From: Oscillospiraceae bacterium
GTDB taxonomy: Bacteria > Bacillota > Clostridia > Oscillospirales > Ruminococcaceae
Assembly: GCA_009777635.1 (NCBI GenBank)
Contig: WRLK01000033.1
Span: forward strand, 1 to 34,998
Direction of reading: 5' to 3'
DNA length: 34,998 nucleotides
The position numbers and the translations under genes were made by a program. The notes below the pieces were generated by a model. The model ran no database searches and was not told where the DNA came from. It saw only the letters and a list, made by a program, of their open reading frames with translations. Below are positions 1 through 9,400 of this stretch, one piece after another (positions within the stretch are counted from its first letter, which is position 1; each line of letters begins with the position of its first letter).

Positions 1-152
1 CATTTACTTTTTGCTGAGCGTGAATCACAGCAAATGGGCTGAAAAACCACCCCGGCACTTCGTGCCACCCCTCCAAGGAGGGGAATTTCGCTCCGTTTTA
101 TCCCCATTCCCCTCCTCGGAGGGGTGGTTCTGCCTAAATAAAAAAGTAAATG
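1..152. repeat. Palindromic MITE-like intergenic repeat
   Basis: The stretch begins with CATTTACTTTTT (1-12) and ends with its exact reverse complement (141-152), a 12-bp terminal inverted repeat. Nested inside are AACCACCCC (45-53) against GGGGTGGTT (121-129), a small GGCAC-TTC-GTGCC hairpin (54-66) and two CCCCTCC..GGAGGGG hairpins near 68-83 and 109-124. The whole element can fold back on itself. No convincing gene lies in it. It may extend left of the window. It sits directly upstream of the lepA promoter. Confidence 0.65.
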
Positions 153-179
153 CTGTTGCCCTGCAAGGGAGCACTGCAA

Positions 180-208
180 TTGCATGAGGCTTTGTTTTAT
201 GATATATT
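180..208 (+). promoter_or_regulatory. Predicted sigma-A promoter of lepA
   Basis: TTGCAT at 180-185 and TATATT at 203-208 are separated by 17 bases. This places a transcription start near 215, about 27 bases before the lepA start codon. It follows the palindromic repeat directly. Confidence 0.55.
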
Positions 209-241
209 ATAGAAAGATTTTTATTGCAAAGGGGATTCCTT

Positions 242-2047
242 ATGTCCTTACGGCGTGAAAATATACGAAATTTTTGCATCATCGCGCATATCGACCACGG
301 CAAGTCCACGCTCGCGGACAGGCTTTTGGAAGCGACGTCCGCGGTATCCCAGCGCGATATGGAGGACCAGATTCTCGATAATATGGATATCGAGCGCGAA
401 CGCGGGATTACGATAAAAGCCCGCGCCGTCAGGCTCGATTACAGGGCGAGGGACGGCCGGGACTACGCGCTTAATTTAATCGATACGCCGGGCCATGTCG
501 ATTTCCACTACGAGGTCTCGCGCTCGCTCGCGGCGTGCGAGGGCGCTTTGCTCGTCGTCGACGCTTCGCAGGGGATCGAGGCGCAAACGCTCGCGAACAC
601 ATACCTTGCAATCGAGCATAACCTTGAGGTCGCGCCTGTGATAAACAAAATCGACCTGCCATCGGCGGAGCCCGAACGCGTCGCCCATGAGGTCGAGGAC
701 ATAATCGGCATCCCGTGCCTTGACGCACCGCGCATATCCGCTAAAAACGGCGTCAACATCGAGGAAGTCCTTGAGCTTGCCGTAAGGGAGATCCCTGCGC
801 CGGACGGCGACGACAGCCTACCGCTTCGAGCGCTCATCTTTGATTCTTACTACGACAGCTATCGCGGCGTTATCGTGTACATCCGCGTGGTGGACGGCGT
901 TTTGCGCTCCGGCATGAAGATACGCATGATGGCGACAGGCGCCGAATTCGACGTCGTTGAGATTGGATATTTAGGGGCCACAAGCCTTACCCCCGCCGAC
1001 GAGCTGTTCGCGGGCGAGGTCGGATACTTAACCGCAAGCATCAAAAACGTCAAGGACACCCATGTCGGCGACACCGTCACAGACGCCGAAACTACGGCGC
1101 TGGAAGCCCTTCCTGGTTACAGGAAAGCCATGCCGATGGTGTTTTCCGGCATCTACCCTCAGGACGGCGCGCGCTACGCCGATTTGCGCGACGCCCTTGA
1201 CAAGCTTCAGCTAAACGACGCGTCCCTGAGCTTCGACCCCGAGACGTCCGTCGCGCTGGGCTTCGGCTTCCGCTGCGGATTTTTAGGGCTTTTGCACATG
1301 GAAATCATCATGGAGCGGCTTGAGCGCGAATACAACCTCGACCTCATCGCTACGGCCCCCAGTGTTATTTACAATCTCACCATGACAAACGGCGAGGTCG
1401 TATCAATCGACAACCCCACGAATTACCCCGACCCCGCGTTAATCGCGAAGGCTCAGGAGCCGTTTGTAAAGGCAAGCATCTTTACTCCAAGCGCGTACAT
1501 CGGCAGCATCATGGAGCTTTGCCAGCAGCGGCGCGGCGTTTACAAGGACACGAAATACCTCGATGCGGACCGCGTGGAGCTTCACTACGACCTGCCGTTA
1601 AACGAGATTATCTACGATTTCTTCGATGCTTTAAAATCCCGCACGAAAGGGTACGCAAGCTTCGACTACGAGATGAGCGAATACCGCGACTCCAAGCTTA
1701 TTAAGCTGGATATTTTGCTAAACGGGGAGGTTGTCGACGCGCTTTCGTTTATCGTACACTCCGACAACGCGTATCCCCGCGCCCGCAAAATGGCCGAGAA
1801 GCTCAAGGAGCATATCCCGCGGCAGATGTTCGAGGTCCCGATACAGGCGGCGGTCGGCGGCAAAATCATTGCGCGGGAAACCGTAAAAGCGCTTCGCAAG
1901 GACGTTTTGGCGAAATGCTACGGCGGCGACATCACGCGCAAGAAAAAGCTGCTTGAAAAGCAAAAAGAGGGCAAGAAAAAGATGCGCCAGCTCGGCACCG
2001 TCGAAGTCCCGCAGGAAGCGTTCACCGCCGTGCTCAAGCTCGATTAA
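242..2047 (+). CDS. lepA: Elongation factor 4 (LepA), ribosome back-translocating GTPase
   Basis: LepA is a translational GTPase that binds the ribosome and acts on stalled or mis-translocated complexes. The 601-residue product has the family's usual length. The P-loop AHIDHGKST is near residue 15, DTPGH follows near residue 80 and NKID near 135. The C-terminal LepA-specific domain is complete and ends in the basic segment with GKKKMRQLG. The ATG at 242 is preceded by AAAGGGG at a good distance. An in-frame extension to 224 adds only MQRGFL and is not needed. hemW follows after 4 bases, the classic lepA-hemW (hemN-like) order of Firmicutes, so the two are probably cotranscribed. Confidence 0.97.
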   Translation: MSLRRENIRNFCIIAHIDHGKSTLADRLLEATSAVSQRDMEDQILDNMDIERERGITIKARAVRLDYRARDGRDYALNLIDTPGHVDFHYEVSRSLAACEGALLVVDASQGIEAQTLANTYLAIEHNLEVAPVINKIDLPSAEPERVAHEVEDIIGIPCLDAPRISAKNGVNIEEVLELAVREIPAPDGDDSLPLRALIFDSYYDSYRGVIVYIRVVDGVLRSGMKIRMMATGAEFDVVEIGYLGATSLTPADELFAGEVGYLTASIKNVKDTHVGDTVTDAETTALEALPGYRKAMPMVFSGIYPQDGARYADLRDALDKLQLNDASLSFDPETSVALGFGFRCGFLGLLHMEIIMERLEREYNLDLIATAPSVIYNLTMTNGEVVSIDNPTNYPDPALIAKAQEPFVKASIFTPSAYIGSIMELCQQRRGVYKDTKYLDADRVELHYDLPLNEIIYDFFDALKSRTKGYASFDYEMSEYRDSKLIKLDILLNGEVVDALSFIVHSDNAYPRARKMAEKLKEHIPRQMFEVPIQAAVGGKIIARETVKALRKDVLAKCYGGDITRKKKLLEKQKEGKKKMRQLGTVEVPQEAFTAVLKLD

Positions 2048-2051
2048 CGCC

Positions 2052-3158
2052 ATGCATGATTCTTTGGGCCTGTATATCCACGTGCCGTTTTGCCTGTCAA
2101 AATGCCCTTACTGCGATTTTTATTCCGTGAATCCGGACGAGGGCGCGCTCACAGCGTACACGGACGCCGTTTGCCGCGCGCTTTCGAGTGTCGAATACAG
2201 CTCAAATCCCGTCGATACCGTGTATTTCGGCGGCGGAACGCCTGTTCTGCTCGGCGAAAAAAACTTGTCCCGGATTCTGGAAACAGCTGAAAAGCACTTT
2301 TGCTTTACAGAGCCCGAAGTGACGATTGAGGCCAATCCTGCGGCGGTTAAGGCAAGCGGGCTTGCAAGCCTTAGATGCTCCGGCTTTAACCGCGTTTCGT
2401 TCGGCGTGCAGTCCGGCGTTGACGCGGAGCTTGCGGCGCTCGGGCGGCTCCACACATCGGCGGAGGCGAGGCAAAGCATACTGGACGCCAATAAAGCCGG
2501 ATTCCAAAACATTTCGGCGGATTTGATGCTCGGAATACCGCATCAGGATACCGAAAGCCTTGCGCGCTCCATAGATTTTTTAGGTGAGCTTCCGCTTTCG
2601 CATGTGTCGGCGTATATGCTAAAAATCGAGGAGAACACCGCGTTTTACAAGCTCGGCGCCTCTGTAGACGACGACGCGCTTTCGGATATGTACCTTTGCG
2701 CTGTCAAAAAGTTAGGCGGGCTTGGGTTTCGGCAATACGAAATCTCAAACTTTGCTAAAAACAGCGCCGTTTCGCGCCATAACCTCAAATACTGGACGCT
2801 CGGCGAATATCTCGGCGCAGGCCCGTCCGCGCACTCTTTCATCGCCGGCAGGAGGTTTTTCATCCCGCGCGGGATAAAAGCCTTTATCGAAGCGGAAAAC
2901 CCCATGTCGCTCGCCGTACCCGACGGCGACGGCGGAGGCTTCGAGGAGTACGCTATGCTGCGTTTGCGGCTTTGCGAGGGCCTGCATCTTGCGGAAGCCG
3001 CCGAAAAATACGGCGCGGATACAGAAAAAATCACAAAAAAAGCAAAGCCCCTGATCAAATCAGGGCTTGTGAAAATGGAAAACGGCGCCGTCTCGCTCAC
3101 TCCGCGGGGGTTTCTGCTTTCGAATACCGTGACGGCCGCACTGCTGTATGAACATTGA
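2052..3158 (+). CDS. hemW: HemW-like radical SAM protein (coproporphyrinogen oxidase-like, haem chaperone family)
   Basis: HemW proteins resemble oxygen-independent coproporphyrinogen III oxidase (HemN), but characterised members act in haem handling rather than decarboxylation. The 368-residue product starts MHDSLGLYIHVPFC and has the radical SAM triad C14, C18 and C21 (CxxxCxxC) followed by DFYS. The YFGGGTP motif and a C-terminal HemW domain follow. The start at 2052 lies 4 bases after the lepA stop. An upstream in-frame extension to 1953 is inside lepA and lacks the family N-terminus. HemW usually lacks the extra N-terminal cysteine of true HemN, as here. Substrate in this organism is not known from sequence. 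Confidence 0.92.
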   Translation: MHDSLGLYIHVPFCLSKCPYCDFYSVNPDEGALTAYTDAVCRALSSVEYSSNPVDTVYFGGGTPVLLGEKNLSRILETAEKHFCFTEPEVTIEANPAAVKASGLASLRCSGFNRVSFGVQSGVDAELAALGRLHTSAEARQSILDANKAGFQNISADLMLGIPHQDTESLARSIDFLGELPLSHVSAYMLKIEENTAFYKLGASVDDDALSDMYLCAVKKLGGLGFRQYEISNFAKNSAVSRHNLKYWTLGEYLGAGPSAHSFIAGRRFFIPRGIKAFIEAENPMSLAVPDGDGGGFEEYAMLRLRLCEGLHLAEAAEKYGADTEKITKKAKPLIKSGLVKMENGAVSLTPRGFLLSNTVTAALLYEH

Positions 3159-3172
3159 GGAGGCGAATACAG

Positions 3173-3529
3173 ATGGAAGACTGGATTGTATACAACATTA
3201 TTATTGGTTTATGCGTTTTGATTTTAGCGGCAATATGTTTATGGGCACTTAAAAGAAAAACGCCCATGCATTTTTGGGCAGGCACTACGGTCGACCCGGA
3301 AGAAATCGCCGATATAAAAAGCTACAACAAAGCAAACGCGGTCATGTGGTTTTGTTATTGCATCCCGTTTGTGGCTTCCATGTTCATCGCACCGTTTTCC
3401 GTGGGCGCAGCCGCTATCATAATGACGGTTGGCGCAATGGGCGGTATTCCCGTTTTGATCGTCGTTTACAAAAAAATCTACAGCAAATACAAAAAACAGA
3501 CCGGGCGGACAACGCCCGGGCAGATCTAA
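3173..3529 (+). CDS. Small membrane protein of unknown function
   Basis: The product is 118 residues, and I do not recognise its family. One hydrophobic helix spans about residues 3-26. A soluble loop follows with a DPEEIADIKSYNKANA stretch, then two further hydrophobic segments between about residues 56 and 101 and a lysine-rich end. It is likely an inner-membrane protein with three helices. GAGGAGG lies about 9 bases before the ATG, and the gap to hemW is 14 bases, so it may be the last gene of the lepA-hemW transcript. The 3' end of its coding sequence contains a GC-rich hairpin (3501-3519) that reads as a terminator on the other strand. Confidence 0.7.
   Translation: MEDWIVYNIIIGLCVLILAAICLWALKRKTPMHFWAGTTVDPEEIADIKSYNKANAVMWFCYCIPFVASMFIAPFSVGAAAIIMTVGAMGGIPVLIVVYKKIYSKYKKQTGRTTPGQI
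3487..3519 (-). terminator. Intrinsic terminator of the ChrB-like gene, inside the neighbour's coding end
   Basis: CCGGGCG (3501-3507) pairs with CGCCCGG (3513-3519) around a 5-base loop. Read on the minus strand the stem is followed by TCTGTTTTTTG, a good U-tract. On the plus strand no T-run follows. It therefore suits the minus-strand gene ending at 3544, although it lies within the last codons of the plus-strand membrane-protein gene. Confidence 0.55.
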
Positions 3530-3543
3530 GCCAAGCGGACGCC

Positions 3544-4047
3544 TCACAAATCCAGCATATGACGAAGCTGCCTGCCAAGCCCCGCGGCTACGCGCTCCAT
3601 GTCGTCCGCCAAGTCGGAAAGCCCCTCTATGATGCTGTCGCCGCTGCTGAAAAAATCCCTTGAGCGCACCATGCCGTAACGCTTTTTGAGCTTCTTTAAA
3701 AGCTCATCCCGGGCGTCGGGCGGCAAGCTTGACAGGCCTCTGCTTTCGCGCACAAACTCCCTGTATTCCTTTTCGGAATGGCTTTTAAACCGCTGTATCG
3801 TTTCAGCCTCATCTTTAGGGTCTAAGAATCGAAGCTCCGCCATCACGGCGTCGCCGCCCATTTCGCGTATCTTTGCGGCAAGCAACATGAATTTTGCCCT
3901 GCTTGTCTGATTGTCCGGCAAAATGGCGACGCCGGGCCTGAAATATTCCGACCCGCATTCCTTGAGCTTGCGCCACACGTATACGCGGTTTCTCGACGGG
4001 TTCGCCGGCGCATGATACCCGAGCGCAAGCCATGTAATCTGTTGCAT
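3544..4047 (-). CDS. ChrB N-terminal-domain-like protein
   Basis: The 167-residue protein resembles the N-terminal domain of ChrB, a chromate-responsive regulatory protein. The recognisable part is the PSRNRVYVWRKLKE segment, followed by a GVAILPDN motif near residue 40. The rest is charged and helical, and the C-terminal domain of full-length ChrB is absent. The start MQQITW at 4047 is preceded by GAGGTG at 5-6 bases. A GTG three codons upstream overlaps that ribosome binding site and is less likely. No chromate transporter (ChrA) is nearby, so a role in chromate resistance is only a family association. It converges with the membrane-protein gene with 14 bases between the stops. Confidence 0.65.
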   Translation of the reverse strand: MQQITWLALGYHAPANPSRNRVYVWRKLKECGSEYFRPGVAILPDNQTSRAKFMLLAAKIREMGGDAVMAELRFLDPKDEAETIQRFKSHSEKEYREFVRESRGLSSLPPDARDELLKKLKKRYGMVRSRDFFSSGDSIIEGLSDLADDMERVAAGLGRQLRHMLDL

Positions 4048-4143
4048 CAAGGTCACCTCACACGCAATCTTACATTATTGTAACAAGTGTTATATTCATT
4101 TTCAAGTGTTTTTTTAAAAAACATATTTTGGAGGTATCGTTTT

Positions 4144-5277
4144 TTGCGGGAGATTTATCTTGATAACTGCGCAACCACGCGTGTTGACAAGGACGCGGCC
4201 GAGCTTGCCGCCTACGTGATGCAAACCGTTTACGGCAACCCGTCGTCGCTGCACAAAAAAGGCATCGAGGCCGAAGCGATACTCACCGAAGCCCGCCGCA
4301 GGATCGCCATAGCGCTTGGCTGCGCGCCGGATAACGTCTATTTTACTTCCGGCGGCACGGAGAGCAACAACCTTGCGATTTTCGGCGCAGCATCCGCGAA
4401 TAAACGCACCGGCAATACCATAATCACAACTGCGTGGGAGCATTCATCCGCGCTTAATCCGGTTCGGGAGCTCGAAAGCCGCGGCTTTGTGGTGAAAGCC
4501 GTAAGCCCTGAGCCGTCCGGGCATATCGACATAGACAAGCTTGCCGCCTTGACAGACGGCGACACGGTTCTTGTATCGTGCATGATGGTCAATTCGGAGC
4601 TTGGCTCCGTCGCGGATATTGAGCGGCTTGTAAAGCTTGTCAAGCTAAGAAACAGCAAAACGCTAGTCCATTGCGACGCGGTCCAAGGGTTCGGGAAGCT
4701 TTCATTTTCGGCTGAAAGGCTCGGCGTGGACATGCTGTCGGTAAGCGGACATAAAACATACGCGCCGAAAGGCGTCGGGGCGCTTTACATGAAGAAAACG
4801 GCGCGTGTCGCGCCTTTGTTTTTCGGCGGCGGACAGGAGAAGCTTATCCGCCCTGGAACAGAAGCGCTGCCTCTGATCGCGGCGTTCGGGCTTGCCGCCG
4901 AAGCCGCCCGGAACAATTTCAGCGCAAACCTTGCCCACTTAACCGCACTTTTTAAACATTTTGTTAAAAATGTGGCTTTGACTGAGAATCTTTGCATGAA
5001 TTCACCACCCGATTCGACACCTTATATTTGTAACGCGTCGCTTTTAGGCTTTCGCAGCGAGACGGTGCTGCATTATCTTGCCGCAAAAGGCATTTATGTC
5101 TCGAGCGGCTCCGCCTGCGGCAAGGGAAAGCCAAGCTACATGCTAAAGGCCGCGGGGGTTTCCCGTGCGCGCATTGACAGCGCGCTTAGGATCAGCTTTT
5201 CAAAGCATAACACGATCGACGATGTCGACGCGTTTTTTCTGGCCTTGTCACAGGCGCAAAAGGAGATTGTTGTTTGA
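4144..5277 (+). CDS. Cysteine desulfurase (NifS/IscS class)
   Basis: This is a PLP enzyme that takes sulfur from cysteine as a persulfide and passes it to acceptors. The start is a TTG at 4144 with GGAGGT at 4130-4135 (spacing 8), giving MREIYLDNCATT, the family's normal N-terminus. An upstream in-frame ATG at 4087 would add 19 unrelated residues. The product is 377 residues. Visible sites are TSGGTESNN (69-76), H100, D178 in HCDAVQ, the PLP lysine K204 in SGHKTYAPKG and the catalytic cysteine C325 in SSGSACGKG. It overlaps thiI by 4 bases, so it is probably the dedicated sulfur donor for 4-thiouridine and/or thiamin thiazole synthesis, as in many Firmicutes where a NifS-like gene precedes thiI. 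Confidence 0.93.
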   Translation: MREIYLDNCATTRVDKDAAELAAYVMQTVYGNPSSLHKKGIEAEAILTEARRRIAIALGCAPDNVYFTSGGTESNNLAIFGAASANKRTGNTIITTAWEHSSALNPVRELESRGFVVKAVSPEPSGHIDIDKLAALTDGDTVLVSCMMVNSELGSVADIERLVKLVKLRNSKTLVHCDAVQGFGKLSFSAERLGVDMLSVSGHKTYAPKGVGALYMKKTARVAPLFFGGGQEKLIRPGTEALPLIAAFGLAAEAARNNFSANLAHLTALFKHFVKNVALTENLCMNSPPDSTPYICNASLLGFRSETVLHYLAAKGIYVSSGSACGKGKPSYMLKAAGVSRARIDSALRISFSKHNTIDDVDAFFLALSQAQKEIVV

Positions 5278-6440
5278 AAGAGTTAGTTTTGTTAAAATGC
5301 GGTGAGCTTACGCTTAAAGGTTTAAACCGCGGCGCTTTTGAGGATGCGCTGATGAAAAACGCGCGCCGCAGGCTGAAGGACGTCGGCAAATTTAAATTTT
5401 ACAAAGCGCAGTCCACGATTTATGCGGAGCCTTTGGAGGACTGTGACCTCGACGAGGCCGTCGCAAGGCTTTCAAAGGTTTTCGGGTTTTCGGCGCTTTC
5501 AAGGGCAGCCGTCGCCGTTAAGGATTTTGACGCGATAAAGGAATTATCCGCCGAATATTTAAAGGACAGCTTAAGCCTTGCAAAGACGTTCAAGGTTGCG
5601 GCAAAGCGCTCGGACAAGACATTTACGCCCGCATCGCCTGAGATATGCGCGGAGCTTGGCCATTTCCTGCTTCAGAAGTTTCCGCACCTCGCGGTCGACG
5701 TGCACAGCCCGGAAGTCACCGTGATTGTTGAAATCAGGGATTACGCAGCTTACATCCACAGGGAGCAGACGCCGGGGGCGGGCGGTTTGCCCGTCGGCAT
5801 GTCGGGCAGCGCCGCACTTTTGCTTTCCGGCGGCATCGACAGCCCCGTGGCGGGATATATGATGGCAAAGCGCGGGCTTTCGCTCATCGCCGTGCATTTC
5901 GCGTCGCCTCCGTATACAAGTGAGCGCGCCGAGTTAAAAGTAAAGGCGCTGTGCGAAAAAATGTCGCCGTACTGCGGGCGGATAAAGCTTTTCACCGTGC
6001 AGTTCAGCGAGATACAGCAGCGGATAAAGGAGCTCTGCCCCGAAGATTATTTTACGATTATCATGCGCCGATATATGATGGAGATCGCGTCAAAAATCGC
6101 AGCGGAAAACCATTGCGGCGCGCTTGTGACAGGCGAGAGCGTGGCGCAGGTGGCAAGCCAGACGCTGATGGCGCTTGCCTGTACCGACGCAGCCGCAAGC
6201 CTGCCGGTACTGCGCCCCGTCATCGGCATGGACAAAGAGGAGATCATTACAATCGCAAGAAAGATCGATACGTTCGACACCTCCATCCTGCCGTATGACG
6301 ATTGCTGTATGGTATTTACGCCGCGGCGCCCGAAAACAAAGCCGAGGCTTCATGAAGTCATCAAGGCGGAATCGGCCCTTTCTCATGACGATTTGATCCA
6401 TCACGCGATTCATGGCGCGGTTTCCGTTGTGATTGGTTAA
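5274..6440 (+). CDS. thiI: tRNA 4-thiouridine synthase ThiI (no rhodanese domain)
   Basis: ThiI adenylates U8 of tRNA and installs sulfur, and it also takes part in thiazole sulfur transfer. The 388-residue product carries an N-terminal ferredoxin-like and THUMP region (about 1-165) and a PP-loop domain with LLLSGGIDSPVAGY (SGGIDS at 185-190). The C-terminal rhodanese domain of the E. coli enzyme is missing, as usual in Gram-positives, so the upstream cysteine desulfurase probably delivers sulfur directly. The start is TTG at 5274, overlapping the desulfurase stop by 4 bases, with AAGGAGATT just before it, which indicates translational coupling. Confidence 0.95.
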   Translation: MKELVLLKCGELTLKGLNRGAFEDALMKNARRRLKDVGKFKFYKAQSTIYAEPLEDCDLDEAVARLSKVFGFSALSRAAVAVKDFDAIKELSAEYLKDSLSLAKTFKVAAKRSDKTFTPASPEICAELGHFLLQKFPHLAVDVHSPEVTVIVEIRDYAAYIHREQTPGAGGLPVGMSGSAALLLSGGIDSPVAGYMMAKRGLSLIAVHFASPPYTSERAELKVKALCEKMSPYCGRIKLFTVQFSEIQQRIKELCPEDYFTIIMRRYMMEIASKIAAENHCGALVTGESVAQVASQTLMALACTDAAASLPVLRPVIGMDKEEIITIARKIDTFDTSILPYDDCCMVFTPRRPKTKPRLHEVIKAESALSHDDLIHHAIHGAVSVVIG

Positions 6441-6470
6441 ATTTGAAAGTATTCAGAGAGGAGTAATACA

Positions 6471-9400
6471 GTGATCGCGGAAATCGTGCTTATACCGGAG
6501 GGGCTGGGGCTTGACGCCGCAAAAGCAAGCGCCCAGTACGTGGCGCGCGGGCTTTCGTTCATCGGCCTGAAAGTGCGCGAGCATATTTCCGTCTGCCCTG
6601 ATTCCGGGCAGTTCCAGCAGGCGGTCAAGACGGCGCTTTTAAGAAGCAACGTGCTTGTCACAATCGGCGGTATGGGCTTGGATTCCGGGTTCATGGCAAA
6701 AACCGTGTTAAGCCAGGGGCTTAAGCTCCCGCTTGTGGAAAACCCGGAAGCTTTACTCGGGATACGCGAATTTTGCAGGAAAACCGGTAACCCGTTTCTA
6801 AAAACCGACTCGGCGCTCGCCATGCTTCCGCGCGGGGCCGCCGTATTTCCCGGCAACTATAGCAAGCTTCCGGGCTGCGCCATATCGTCGGCGAAGCAGC
6901 ATATCATCATGCTGCCGGAAACGCAGGCCGAAATCGCGCCAATGTTTAACAAGAGCGTAACGCCGTACTTAGGCGGCAAGCCCAGCGTCACCATCACGCG
7001 GATGATGCGCACATACGGCGTAAGCGAAAGCGGCGTCGCCAATCAGCTTATCGACCTGATGGATTCTTCAAACCCCGCCGTCACCTTGCAGAGGGACGGA
7101 AACGAGGTGCTTGTACGCGTCGCGGCGCACGCCGAGACCTCTCAGCAGGCGGCGGCGCTGTGCACCCCCGTTTTGCAGAGCATCGCGGACAGGCTCGGCG
7201 ACAGCGCCTATGGGCTTGACGTTGACTCAATACAGTCGGCGGTAGTCTTGAAGCTTCGCAAAAAAGCTCTTGACTTAGCCGTCGCGGAGAGCGGGACCTC
7301 CGGTATGCTGGGCCGCATGATCAGCGAAACGCCCGGCGGTTATGAGTTTCTGCGCTATGCCACGGCCCCCGAAACGCTCGACGCGAAAATAAAACAGCTT
7401 GGTATCCCTAAAAAGCCGCTTAAAAAAAGCGGGAATGTAAGCGAATACGCGGCTGTTGCCGCAGCCGACGCAGTGCGCGAGATGTCGGGCGCCACGTTCG
7501 GGGTCTCGGTTCTTGCGAACACCGGCGGCGACACGCGCAGGGATTGTCCGGTCGGCGTTGTATATGTTGCGGTCTGCGACGCCAATAATGTCTTTGTGAA
7601 GAAGCTGATTATCGGCGAGGGCAAGTCCGGCTCCGACGTAATCGTAGACGCCGCGCTGTCCCGCGCGCTCAACATGACGCGGCTGATGATCGACTATCAC
7701 CCCGAGACGTATCCCGCGGCTATCCCTCTTGACGCCGCACTTAGCGGCGAAAGCGTAACGAACGACCTTGTTGATTTTGAAAACATTGAGATTGACGATA
7801 CTCCGCCTGAAAAACAAAAAGGCTCCGGGCGGTTTTTAATCCATAAAACAGATAAACGGGGAGTAAAAGTGAGAAAGTTTATATTTTTCTTAGCGTTTTT
7901 AGTATTCCTAGGTTCGGGCGGATATGTCGGCTTTCACTATTACAGCGGATACGCCGCGAGAAAGCAGGCCGAGGATCTCCAGAACATGTTCCTTTACGGC
8001 GAGATGGGCGACGTCACGGTAAGCCCTGATTTCCCGCGCGGCTACAGCCTTAAATTCGCGGGGCTGTGGAACGTAAACCCAGAGGTTGTTGCGTTTATCT
8101 CCATTCCGGATACAGGCGTTGCGTACCCGATCGTACAGGCTGCCGACAACGACTACTACCTGCGCCGGGATTTTTACGGCGGGTCAAACCAGTACGGCAT
8201 CCCGTTCATGGATTTCCGCGTGGACGTCAAAAAACCAAGCGACAACATCGTGGTTTACGGCCACAACATGAAGGACGGACAAATTTTCGGGGAGCTGATA
8301 CAGTACAACCCGAAAACCGGAAATCAGGACGCCGCCTTGGGCTATTACCGCGAGAATCCGCTTATCGATTTCACAACCGTTTACAGCGACGGCCAATACA
8401 AAATTTTCTCAGTGTTTATCACAAACGCGTATGAGGCGCAAGGGCCGGTCTTCGCGTATCAGGATTTCATCGACGCCTCAAGCGGAGAGGACTTCGACCG
8501 CTTCGTAAACGAGCTTAAAAAGCGCAGCATGATCAACACCACCGTTGACATAAGGCAAGGCGACGAGCTGTTAACGCTTTCAACATGCACATATGAATTT
8601 CAGGACGCAAGGCTTGTGATCGCGGCAAGGGCTGTACGGCGCGGCGAAAGCCCCGATGTCGACGTTATGGGAGCCGGGATCAACCCCGCCCCCCTCATGC
8701 CGGATATCTGGTATCAGCTCTTCGGAGGCAGTAAGCCAATCGGGGAAACCACGCCTGAAATCGCGGCGGAAACGGCGTCCGCCTCCGGCCTGCTTGAGAT
8801 TGCAGATTCTGTCACTCCGCTTAGCGCCGGGTTTGATCTCAACAGCTTAGACCTCGGCGGCTCAGGAATCCATGCAATGAGAAACGCCCCTGCTTTGACG
8901 GAGCTTAAGCTCCCCCGGATCTCGTCTGAAGATCCCTACGAAAACCGCGTAGGCTTTCGTATTGAGGCAAGGGAATCAGGCAAAAGTAAAATCTTAACCG
9001 ACGAGCTTGACATCATCTCCCGCGTAGTTCAGCTTGAGGTCGGAAGCAATTTTGAAACGGAAGCCATAAAAGCGCAGGCCGTCGCGGCTTACACATTCAT
9101 AGCCCACGCAAACGCAGGCGGAAATATCCCGCAGGTCGCAATGGCCCCGAAAGCCGACAAAAGGATTATCGGCATCGTCTCGGAGGTCTTAGGCGAAATG
9201 ATATTTTATGACGGCAGAATCGCGTTCACCCCTTACTATGCGACAAGCGCCGGGAACACAACGTCGTCAAAGGCCGTGTGGGGCGGGGCATACCCGTATC
9301 TCGTGCCGGTCGACAGCTCCGTTTGCAAGCAGGCGCCGAATTACAAAGTAACCGTCACCATGAGCCGGCGGGAGGTCGAAAAGCGGATATCCGACAATCT

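Noticed and set aside
8307-8321. NPKTG sequence inside the sortase domain as a self-sorting signal
   Set aside because: It lies in the folded sortase core (residues 613-617), not followed by a hydrophobic helix and basic tail, so it is probably a chance match in a loop.
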